DNA of 45,338 nt from Bacteroidales bacterium (GTDB lineage: Bacteria; Bacteroidota; Bacteroidia; Bacteroidales; UBA932): NCBI GenBank assembly GCA_017428725.1, contig JAFRQH010000026.1:1-45338 (forward strand). The letters run 5' to 3'. The position numbers and the translations under genes were made by a program. A model generated the notes under the pieces. It saw nothing but the letters and a program-made list of their open reading frames with translations. It did no database searches and was not told where the DNA came from. This document shows, piece after piece, positions 31,786 through 39,618 of the stretch; position 1 is the first letter of the stretch, and each line of letters starts with the position of its first letter.

Positions 31786-34083
31786 TTACTCTTTCTTCAA
31801 CTCCAACGCCGGATTGGTCCGGGCTGCGCGCAGCGTCTGCCATAATACGGAGAGCATGGAGAAGACCAGGGTGACGACGACCGCGGCCACGAAGATCCAC
31901 CAATAGCCCTCCAGCCTGTAGATGAAATCCTTGAGGTACTCCTGCGCAGCGTAGACGGCGACAGGGATCCCGATGATGCACGCAATGCCGACGAGCGCCA
32001 TATAGTCCCGGATCGTATGCCAGGCTTCCGTGTCCACTGTGCCGCCGAAGACCTTCCGGACAGCGATATCCCGGGATTTCTCATCGGCATAGTAGGTACT
32101 CATGGCCACCAGGCCAAGCAAGGCGATGAGAATGGATAGGAGCATGAAGATTTCCACCAGCCTCATATTATTACGGGCCGGTCTCCAGGCCTCGGCGATG
32201 TTCTCGTCAATCCAGAAGGCCAGGTTTCCGTAGATCTGCTTGCCCTTGATGTAGTTATCGTAAGCTTCCATGATCTGCGTTTTCGCCGCTTTCCGGTCCG
32301 GGATGGTTTCAATGACCAACCCGGCGAAAGGAATGTCCTCAGAACGCATCAGCGAAACGATGGCATAGTCTTCTTCACCAATATTAGCATTATTGGTCGG
32401 GAAAGATTTGAAAACTCCGGCAACCTGCTCGCATCCCTTCGTCCGTATGTTCAGCGTGCTACTGATGTCATGATAGTCCGAGTCAAAACCGGTAGCAGTA
32501 AAACTTTTGTCCGAGAACCAGACGCTATTGAATTGTGGCGTATGGAAGTCCTCAAGAACCTCAAATCCGAACATCGAGAAAGTAGTACTGTCCAACCTGA
32601 TCAGTTTGTAGAGAATGTCCTGTCCATCCCGGGTGGTGCTATACTGCCCCATATTGATACTGCCGGGCACTCCCGAACTTCTTCCGATCCGTCTCACGCA
32701 GGGAAGCGCCTCAAGGGCATCTTTCAAAGGAGCATCGTCTTCACCGGAAAAATCTTTGAGGAAGAAGATATTCTCAATGTTGCAGTTCATCGGTCGTTCC
32801 TGTGTCTTTCGCATCTGTGCCTCCATCGTGATGGCCAACGCTATTAGGATGACCGCCAATGCATTCTGCAACACGATGAATACCTTGCTGAATACCATCT
32901 TGCTCCGGCGCCGGTATCCGCCTTTCATCACGTCCACGGGTTTGTAGCGGCCACCCATCATGGCCGGGAAGATGCCGCAATGGGCACCGACCACCAGAAT
33001 AATGACGATATAGGCAAACACATACCCCGGAGACCAGATGACTTTTATCGGAATATCCGGATTGTTCAAGAGCGCATTCATGGCCGGACAGAAGACTTCC
33101 GCCAGCAACAGGCCAGCCGCGAAGCATACTGCGGTAAACGCGACGGATTCAGCCACGTACTTCCAGATGATACCGCCCCTGGATGCTCCGGACAGCTGCC
33201 TCACGGCCATTTCCTTTGCCCTCTTTCCGGTGAGTGCGACAGACAGGTTGATATAGTTCAGAATGGCCGACAGAAGGAGCAGAAGTCCAACCAGCGACAG
33301 AACTCTTAGGGTTCCTTTGTCTCCGTGCCGGAAAAACCCGTCCGTCTCCTTGAAAAACAGCTCATCGTAACGTGAGAGTTCCAGATGCTCAAAGAAAGCC
33401 TGCCCATAGATGCTTGAATAAACATCCTTGCAAACGGTTTCCAATTTGTCATATAGTACTTTCCTGTCTGTTCCGGGACGGACCTTGAGTAGTGTGACCG
33501 TGCTGCCATAATTATCGAACGGCTGCCACTCATCCTTGTAAACGGAAGCGTTGAGGAATATATCATAAGGCTTAATGACCGTGCCTTTCAGGTCCTCCAA
33601 GATGGCACCCACCACATAGCTGCTCCCGCTGATGTCAAGGACATCACCCATCGAAAGGCTGTATTTATTTGCAAAAGAGGCTGAAAGAATGACATTGGTC
33701 GGAGCGGAAAGCACATCTGCCGAGCCTTCCACAAAGCGAAACTCCGGACATATCTCAAAGAACTCCGGTTCCACTCCGACACTCTCTGCCTCCGTCTGCT
33801 CTCCCCGTATGGCAGGATGTACAACCACATTGCACATCCTGGAAACAGACTCTATTTCCGGAATGTCTCCGATAGCACCAGGGAAACCGTATGTCAGCGC
33901 CGGGAATTCGGGCGTTCCGGGCACATATACTCTTTCCCGGTCCGGATGTTCCCGTGTCACTGCATATTGCTGCCATACATAGGAACCGATGATGATAACG
34001 AACGCCAGACTCACGGCCAGCCCCGCCGCCTCGATGGCGGTGTACAGCTTGTTGCGGGACAGGAATTTGAGGTATGATTTCAT
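31786..34083 (-). CDS. FtsX/MacB-type ABC transporter permease 5 (distal)
   Basis: A 765-residue permease from the ATG at 34083. The N-terminus MKSYLKFLSRNKLYTAIEAA is shared with its two upstream paralogs and leads into the first transmembrane helix. A MacB-like periplasmic domain (about 45-275), three helices around 280-385 with KRAKEMAVRQLSGASRGGII, a second periplasmic domain (about 430-640) and three C-terminal helices with KSRDIAVRKVFGGTVDTEAW follow. It ends NPALELKKE. This is the duplicated FtsX layout. Such permeases move or extrude substrates from the periplasmic side using a cytoplasmic ATPase. It is separated from the rest of its operon by two plus-strand genes. Substrate unknown. 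Confidence 0.9.
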   Translation of the reverse strand: MKSYLKFLSRNKLYTAIEAAGLAVSLAFVIIIGSYVWQQYAVTREHPDRERVYVPGTPEFPALTYGFPGAIGDIPEIESVSRMCNVVVHPAIRGEQTEAESVGVEPEFFEICPEFRFVEGSADVLSAPTNVILSASFANKYSLSMGDVLDISGSSYVVGAILEDLKGTVIKPYDIFLNASVYKDEWQPFDNYGSTVTLLKVRPGTDRKVLYDKLETVCKDVYSSIYGQAFFEHLELSRYDELFFKETDGFFRHGDKGTLRVLSLVGLLLLLSAILNYINLSVALTGKRAKEMAVRQLSGASRGGIIWKYVAESVAFTAVCFAAGLLLAEVFCPAMNALLNNPDIPIKVIWSPGYVFAYIVIILVVGAHCGIFPAMMGGRYKPVDVMKGGYRRRSKMVFSKVFIVLQNALAVILIALAITMEAQMRKTQERPMNCNIENIFFLKDFSGEDDAPLKDALEALPCVRRIGRSSGVPGSINMGQYSTTRDGQDILYKLIRLDSTTFSMFGFEVLEDFHTPQFNSVWFSDKSFTATGFDSDYHDISSTLNIRTKGCEQVAGVFKSFPTNNANIGEEDYAIVSLMRSEDIPFAGLVIETIPDRKAAKTQIMEAYDNYIKGKQIYGNLAFWIDENIAEAWRPARNNMRLVEIFMLLSILIALLGLVAMSTYYADEKSRDIAVRKVFGGTVDTEAWHTIRDYMALVGIACIIGIPVAVYAAQEYLKDFIYRLEGYWWIFVAAVVVTLVFSMLSVLWQTLRAARTNPALELKKE

Positions 34084-34092
34084 ATTTATTTG

Positions 34093-34100
34093 TATCTTTG
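34093..34100 (+). promoter_or_regulatory. -7 box (TATCTTTG) of the DUF5674-like gene pair
   Basis: TATCTTTG matches TAnnTTTG, with a TTTG 23 bp upstream inside the start of the divergent permease gene. It ends 9 bp before the ATG at 34110 and 15 bp before the ATG at 34116. Confidence 0.5.
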
Positions 34101-34115
34101 TCAAAACGCATGCTT

Positions 34116-34457
34116 ATGCAGATTCTTCAACAGCCCATTACCCTTTCAGAGCTTAAAACCCTGGCGCACAACACATTCGGCGACATGATAAAATGTGTGG
34201 CCGATGTGGAGCGCGGGCTTCTGGCCCTGGATGCCGATTTACACGCCGACCTTGAGCGTTTGCTGCTGGAGGATGGTTCTGCCCAGGAGGATCTGTGGGG
34301 ATTCAACCTGTGGGTGGAGGAAGAAGGCGAGGATTTCATTGAATACGATTCGCTTATAAACATCCGGTCCTGGCAGGGTAATCCTTCCCGGGATGTCAGT
34401 GATCCGCAAGTGCGGGAGTCAATAAAAAACATTGTCGGGCAGTATATTACAGAATAG
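34116..34457 (+). CDS. DUF5674-like small protein
   Basis: A 113-residue protein of unknown function. Conserved-looking stretches are MQILQQPITLSELKTLAHNT, FGDMIKCVADVERGLLALDA, LHADLERLLLEDGSAQEDLW and the C-terminal DSLINIRSWQGNPSRDVSDP, which fit my memory of the DUF5674 family. No signal peptide or transmembrane helix is seen; it is probably cytoplasmic. An ATG two codons upstream (34110) is an alternative start and lies closer to the promoter box. Its stop codon TAG is directly followed by the ATG of the next gene, so the two are translationally coupled. The pair lies opposite to the permease operon. Confidence 0.75.
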   Translation: MQILQQPITLSELKTLAHNTFGDMIKCVADVERGLLALDADLHADLERLLLEDGSAQEDLWGFNLWVEEEGEDFIEYDSLINIRSWQGNPSRDVSDPQVRESIKNIVGQYITE

Positions 34458-34787
34458 ATGCAGCACAGGGGGCTTGAAAACGGCCGTTGGGCCGCGCTTT
34501 CATTTCCGCAGCAGATGGCTAACATCGGCAGCGAAACCTCCCGCGTATATAAGGCGCTGGAAGCCGGGAAGGAAAGCCGTGCACAGAGCGCGTTTGTCCG
34601 TTTCCAGGAACTTATAGATCTAACCATCCAATATGGAAGGCTGGGCGAAAGCAAATCGGCCCGCAGCGCCATGTGGGAAGAGCTTTGCCGTTTCCGGGAA
34701 TTGTACTGCGCTGCCTTCGAAGCGCGCAACCTCCCCGAATTGGCGGCGGCCAACAGGTACTTGGACCAATTTGCTTCCATCCGATAA
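34458..34787 (+). CDS. Small helical protein paired with DUF5674
   Basis: A 109-residue, probably all-helical soluble protein (MQHRGLENGRWAALSFPQQM, then ANIGSETSRVYKALEAGKES). Helices with SRAQSAFVRFQELIDLTIQYG and WEELCRFRELYCAAF resemble short four-helix proteins found in many uncultured bacteria with motifs like LANIGSEV and LELLDLT; no function is known to me. The ATG directly abuts the TAG of the DUF5674-like gene. A two-gene unit of small soluble proteins is compatible with a toxin-antitoxin-like or regulatory pair, but nothing in the sequence shows that. It ends 10 bp from the convergent end of permease 4. Confidence 0.7.
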   Translation: MQHRGLENGRWAALSFPQQMANIGSETSRVYKALEAGKESRAQSAFVRFQELIDLTIQYGRLGESKSARSAMWEELCRFRELYCAAFEARNLPELAAANRYLDQFASIR

Positions 34788-34797
34788 TAATCCTTTT

Positions 34798-37185
34798 CTA
34801 TTCTTTCTTCAGTTCCACCGCCGGATTGGTCCGGGCGGCCTTGATCGTCTGCCAGAGGACGGTTCCAAAGGCGATGGTCAGCGAAATCACCGCAGCAACC
34901 ACAAACACCCAGCCATAGCCCTCGACGCGATAGGCAAAGCGCTCCAGATAGATGCGGGAAGCCCAGATTGCCAGCGGGATGCCAATGGCGCAGGCGATGC
35001 CCGTGAGCAGCATATAGCTGCGGACATTCCGCCATGTCTCACTGTTCACATCGGCTCCAAAGACTTTACGCACGGCAATGTGCTTGGTGTTTTCATCGGC
35101 GAAATACGTGCTCATAGCCAGCAGGCCCAGCAGGGAGATAAGCACCGCGAGGACCGCGAAAAGCTCCACCAGACGCAGCGTCCTCTGAACAGGAGCCAGC
35201 ATCTTCTTGTTGATATCACGCACAAAACCGTACCGCCAGGCAGGCTCTTCAACGCCGGAAGTCTCCAGCCGGTATTCCCGGTAAGCCTGCCGGATGGCCG
35301 CATCAAAGGACGGATCTTCTCCGGTTGTCCCGATGAGCAGGCAATTGGCATACCGAAGTTCTTCAGCCCGGGTCACGATGACGCCACCGTTCATATTGAT
35401 GTTGCTTTCCGATGCCGGGCGGTTGGGATAATCCGTCACCACGCCGCCGATAAACTCCGGCTGGGCACCGTTCATGTTGATTTTCCGCGGAAATACGGTA
35501 GAAGTATCTGACACTCCGGCCGCATTGAAAGCAGAACGGCTCATCCAAAGCGAATGTACCAACGGATGGCCGAAGTCTTCCTCCACTTCCAGTCCCAGCA
35601 ACTGAAAATAAGTGGAATCGCAGAGAATGACAGGCATGTCCACGTGATGCTCGTCGTCCAGATAGATCCCCATTGTCATGTTGATAAGGCCTGGGATTCC
35701 GCGCCCGACCCCTGCTTTTGTCACAAAGGGCAGTTGCTCGACTTTGTCCCTGAAGAGTTTCATCTCGTCGAGGTTCCGGGCAGAATACTCGATATAGTAC
35801 CGGTTATCCATGACAGCATGAATCGGGCGCGTCATCATATGCCGCATCTGCACTTCCATCACCAGGGCCAGGGCAATCAGGAAGACCGAAAGTACGTTCT
35901 GCACGACGATGAAAACCTTGCTCAGGACCATTTTGTTGCGGCGCCGGAGCGTTCCTTTGATAACATCGATGGGTTGATAGCGGGAAGCTGCGAAAGCCGG
36001 GAGCAGTCCGTTGATGACTCCCAGGATCAGAATGCCAGCCAGGTAAACAGCCACATAGGCGGGCGTCATCATCAGCGAAAGAGAGACGCTGGTATCGCTG
36101 ATGCCCAGCATCATGTCATCCGGATCACTGGAAGAGACCAGATTGTTTACCATCGGTGCCAGGAGGTCGGCCAGCAGGAAAGCCGCCGCGAAGCAGACTG
36201 CCGTAAAGGCGACAGATTCTACGATGTATTTCCATAGGATGCCGATTCGATCGGCACCCAGCAGACGCCGGGTTGCCATTTCCTTGGCCCGCTTGCCTGT
36301 CAATGCCAGGCTCAGGTTCACATAGTTGAAGATGGCCGACAGCAGTAGCAGCAGGACGACGAGGGTGAGGAGCCAGAGCATCCGGGCATTTCCCGTTCGG
36401 GTGAGGCCTCCGCCGTTTCTTTTCGAGAAGAAGGCGTCGTCCATCCGGAAAGCATCCCAGGTGTCCACTGTTTCCGCACGCCATGAGGGATCGTAATTCC
36501 GATGCAGGAGCGCTTTTACCTTGGCTAGTACCTCCCTGAGGTCGGCATCCTCCCGCACGCGGAACCATGTGGTATAATTGCCGATGCTGTTGAAAGCTTT
36601 CTCCTGACCGGCCGCCCAGGAATTCGAGATGTTCGTGATGATGTCCACGGGCATGAAGAAGGTCCTGTTGAAATCAGCGAAGATGCCTTTGACGGTATAG
36701 TCAGCCTTATCCACCCTGAGCGTATGGCCGATAATGTCATTGCCGACTTGATCGGCAATCTTCCGCGCCAGCGATTCACTGATGAGGATATCGTCCTTTC
36801 CCACAAAGTCCCCCAAACTTCCTTCCAAAAGGCTGTACTGCGGGAACACACGGAAAAAATCGCTATCGGCTTCCATGCCGGAGGCCTGGAGGGATTGCTC
36901 TCCGATTTGGATAACCGGCTGCCACAGCAGCGCCACATGCGTGGCGGCATCCACTTCCGGGATGTTCATCTCCAGTTCTTCCTTGTCCCAATACGTCAGG
37001 CCCAGGAACTCGTCGCTACCCAGAACGAAAGTGCGTTTCCACTCCGGTGACTCGTGTGCCACCTCATACTGCTGCACCACATAGGAGCCGATCAGGATCA
37101 CGAACGCCAGGCTGACGGCCAGCCCCACCGCCTCGATGGCGGTGTATAACTTGTTGCGGGAGAGAAACTTCAAGTAACTATTCAT
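34798..37185 (-). CDS. FtsX/MacB-type ABC transporter permease 4
   Basis: A 795-residue permease starting at 37185 (MNSYLKFLSRNKLYTAIEAV). It has the duplicated FtsX layout: one N-terminal helix, a MacB-like periplasmic domain, three helices with GKRAKEMATRRLLGADRIGI, a second periplasmic domain and three C-terminal helices with NTKHIAVRKVFGADVNSETW, ending NPAVELKKE. The first 40 residues are nearly identical to permeases 3 and 5, whereas the periplasmic domains differ strongly. It follows permease 3 after 47 bp that contain a small palindromic repeat. No ATPase of its own is present; the ATPase at 42110-42790 is the likely partner. Confidence 0.9.
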   Translation of the reverse strand: MNSYLKFLSRNKLYTAIEAVGLAVSLAFVILIGSYVVQQYEVAHESPEWKRTFVLGSDEFLGLTYWDKEELEMNIPEVDAATHVALLWQPVIQIGEQSLQASGMEADSDFFRVFPQYSLLEGSLGDFVGKDDILISESLARKIADQVGNDIIGHTLRVDKADYTVKGIFADFNRTFFMPVDIITNISNSWAAGQEKAFNSIGNYTTWFRVREDADLREVLAKVKALLHRNYDPSWRAETVDTWDAFRMDDAFFSKRNGGGLTRTGNARMLWLLTLVVLLLLLSAIFNYVNLSLALTGKRAKEMATRRLLGADRIGILWKYIVESVAFTAVCFAAAFLLADLLAPMVNNLVSSSDPDDMMLGISDTSVSLSLMMTPAYVAVYLAGILILGVINGLLPAFAASRYQPIDVIKGTLRRRNKMVLSKVFIVVQNVLSVFLIALALVMEVQMRHMMTRPIHAVMDNRYYIEYSARNLDEMKLFRDKVEQLPFVTKAGVGRGIPGLINMTMGIYLDDEHHVDMPVILCDSTYFQLLGLEVEEDFGHPLVHSLWMSRSAFNAAGVSDTSTVFPRKINMNGAQPEFIGGVVTDYPNRPASESNINMNGGVIVTRAEELRYANCLLIGTTGEDPSFDAAIRQAYREYRLETSGVEEPAWRYGFVRDINKKMLAPVQRTLRLVELFAVLAVLISLLGLLAMSTYFADENTKHIAVRKVFGADVNSETWRNVRSYMLLTGIACAIGIPLAIWASRIYLERFAYRVEGYGWVFVVAAVISLTIAFGTVLWQTIKAARTNPAVELKKE

Positions 37186-37202
37186 ATTATCGTCTTCGTT
37201 TT

Positions 37203-37228
37203 CGTCATTCCCGGCCTGACCGGGAATC
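37203..37228. repeat. Short palindromic repeat between permeases 3 and 4
   Basis: ATTCCCGG (37207-37214) and CCGGGAAT (37220-37227) form an 8-bp perfect stem with a 5-nt loop, in the context CGTCATTCCCGG and GGGAATC. It lies between the stop of permease 3 and the start of permease 4. It resembles widespread intergenic CGTCATTCCCGG-type palindromes and differs from the TCAGAATGACA repeats upstream. Confidence 0.6.
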
Positions 37229-37232
37229 CCTC

Positions 37233-39617
37233 TTATTCCTTCTTCAACTCCACCGCCGGGTCAGTCTTGGCGGCTTTCAGCGTCTGCCAAAGAACGGATG
37301 CGAGCGACAGCAGTACGGTCAGCAAAGCTGCGGCGACAAAGATCCACCAATAACCTGTGATATGCTCGGCGTAGCCCTGCAGGAAACGTTCGGAGGCCAG
37401 TACGGCAATCGGGATTGCAATCAAGAGCGAGATACCGATCCAGAGCATATAGGTCAACACCCCTCGGCGGGTTTCCGTCGCAATCGTGCCACCGAAGACC
37501 TTGCGGATGGCGATGCTCTTGGCATTGGCGCCGGCATAGTGGGAGCTCATCGCCACGAGGGCCAGCAGCGCCAGCAGGATCGAGATCAGGCAGAAAATCT
37601 CCACGAGGCGCACGTAGCGCCGCATGTCGTCATGGTCGGCGGCAATCAAGTCCTCGATATAGCCGTTGTGCGCCCGCTCGAAATGGAACACATCCGGGAT
37701 GCCGGCCACTTCCTTGTGCCAGGCATTCATCATCGGGCGGAACCACTGTTCGAAGGCGCGGTGGTCCGGTCCCGTCCGGATCAGGAAGGCACCGCCGTAC
37801 TTCGGCGGGACACCCGCCGGGTTGACCTCGACGATCGGGATCGCTTCCCTTCCCCAATGCGACGTACCGTTGACCGGCACACTCCGGAAATCCTCCAGAA
37901 TCCCTCCTACCACCGAAGGATAATCATCCGGGTGACGCTCATAGCCCCAGTAAACTTCGGCCGGCGTAGCATTCTCCCGTGTGATGCCACAGGCATTGGC
38001 GGCCGCCCGCGTGAGCATCACGGAGCCTTCCACCTGCGCGAATCGTTCCGCCACGCGGAAGCCTAACATTTCGAAAGCGACAGCATCGCAAGTGATCGGT
38101 TGCAAACTGCCATGCTTGCCTAATTGCATCATCGTGATAAAGGTCGGATACCCGTTGGTATAGCCGATCTCCTCCACCAGCGGAGAGGCGCTGATCTGGC
38201 GCGCGAGCGGCAGCATCTCGTCACCGTCGGTCACAACCGGCGACATGAAGAAATACAGGTTCTCCTGCAGATCCGCACCCAGGTCCGCATGCTGCAGGAA
38301 GTGCAGCTGGCGCTCCAGCGTGATGGCCATGACGATCAGCACCACGGCCAGCACGCTCTGCAGGACGATGCAGATATTGCCGAAGAACATCTTGCGCTTG
38401 CGCCGGATCTTGCCGGACACCACGTCCAGCGGGCGGTAAGAGGCGCAGGCGGCCGCCGGAACGATGCCGGAGAGCAGGCCCACCAGCAGGACCAGTCCGG
38501 CCGAGAGCAGCCAGAAGCCGCCGTCCAACCGCAGGCGGAACGGCACGTTCAGTCCCGTGGGACGGATGCTGTCCAGCCCGGGCGCAATCCAGGCTGCCAA
38601 CACGATGGCCAGCAGATAGCAGACCAGCGCGAAGACGAGCGACTCGCCCAGCACGCGGCGCAGGACTGCGCTGCGGTCTTCGCCGACCAGCCGGCGCGTG
38701 GCCATCTCTTTGGCACGGTCGCCCGTGACGGCCAGGCTCAGGTTGATATAGCTGAGCAGCGCTGAGAGCAACAGAAGAACGACCAATGCCACCAGCACGG
38801 ACACGTAGACCCGCTTGCCTTGTCGCAGGGCAGAATAACCCTGCCCGGACAGATATACATCATCATAGGGAACGAGCATCGGCGCGTCCTTCTCGTCAGG
38901 GTTCAGAACCGTCTGTGCCGCAATCAGCCCACGCATCCCAGCATCATCCACATCAGCCCCGGGATACAGGCGGGTGAACAGCAAGGCTGTCATACCATGG
39001 CCCTGGCGGTGCAGGTCCGACTCGCGCACCTTGGTCGCGAGCGGACACAGACGGGACTGCAGGCTGACAGCGAAATCGAAATCCGCCAGGATTGTGTAGG
39101 AGGGATCCTCCAGCACGGCCGTGATCGTAGCCGGCACCGGCGTACTGCCGGGTTCCTCCAGATACCCCACCGTCTGGCCCACCGGGTCGCGGTCCGGGAA
39201 GAAACGGCGGGCAGCCGAGGCCGTGATGGCGACGCCCTCGCCACCGGCAAAGGGATCGGCCGCACCGCCAATCACCGCCAGGGGTATCATTTGCAGCAAT
39301 GCCGGATCCATCAGGCCGACTTGAACGGTCTGGTTGTCGCCCCCGACTTGCAGCAGCCCAGGGAAAATATCGAAAGCGGCCATCTGCTCAATCTGCGGGA
39401 TCGAGGCAAGCGCCTCCTGAACGCGGTACTCCCCGCCGGTCCCATTCGGCCCGGCCAAGTAGAGCCGCCCGTGCTCGGGCACGCTTCTGACGATACCGAG
39501 CTGGTCCCGAATCGAGGTGCCGATTAGTATCACGAACGCCAGGCTGACGATCAGTCCCACCGCCTCGATGGCGGTGTATAACTTGTTGCGGGACAGGAAC
39601 TTCAGGTAACTTTTCAT
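37233..39617 (-). CDS. FtsX/MacB-type ABC transporter permease 3
   Basis: A 794-residue permease from 39617 (MKSYLKFLSRNKLYTAIEAV) with the same duplicated FtsX layout. The conserved coupling stretch GDRAKEMATRRLVGEDRSAV follows the first periplasmic domain, and NAKSIAIRKVFGGTIATETR comes before the C-terminal helices; it ends DPAVELKKE. By eye it is GC-richer than permeases 4 and 5. Its start is 1 bp from the stop of permease 2 (TAG at 39621-39619), so it is translated from the same mRNA. Substrate unknown. Confidence 0.9.
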   Translation of the reverse strand: MKSYLKFLSRNKLYTAIEAVGLIVSLAFVILIGTSIRDQLGIVRSVPEHGRLYLAGPNGTGGEYRVQEALASIPQIEQMAAFDIFPGLLQVGGDNQTVQVGLMDPALLQMIPLAVIGGAADPFAGGEGVAITASAARRFFPDRDPVGQTVGYLEEPGSTPVPATITAVLEDPSYTILADFDFAVSLQSRLCPLATKVRESDLHRQGHGMTALLFTRLYPGADVDDAGMRGLIAAQTVLNPDEKDAPMLVPYDDVYLSGQGYSALRQGKRVYVSVLVALVVLLLLSALLSYINLSLAVTGDRAKEMATRRLVGEDRSAVLRRVLGESLVFALVCYLLAIVLAAWIAPGLDSIRPTGLNVPFRLRLDGGFWLLSAGLVLLVGLLSGIVPAAACASYRPLDVVSGKIRRKRKMFFGNICIVLQSVLAVVLIVMAITLERQLHFLQHADLGADLQENLYFFMSPVVTDGDEMLPLARQISASPLVEEIGYTNGYPTFITMMQLGKHGSLQPITCDAVAFEMLGFRVAERFAQVEGSVMLTRAAANACGITRENATPAEVYWGYERHPDDYPSVVGGILEDFRSVPVNGTSHWGREAIPIVEVNPAGVPPKYGGAFLIRTGPDHRAFEQWFRPMMNAWHKEVAGIPDVFHFERAHNGYIEDLIAADHDDMRRYVRLVEIFCLISILLALLALVAMSSHYAGANAKSIAIRKVFGGTIATETRRGVLTYMLWIGISLLIAIPIAVLASERFLQGYAEHITGYWWIFVAAALLTVLLSLASVLWQTLKAAKTDPAVELKKE

Positions 39618-39618
39618 A

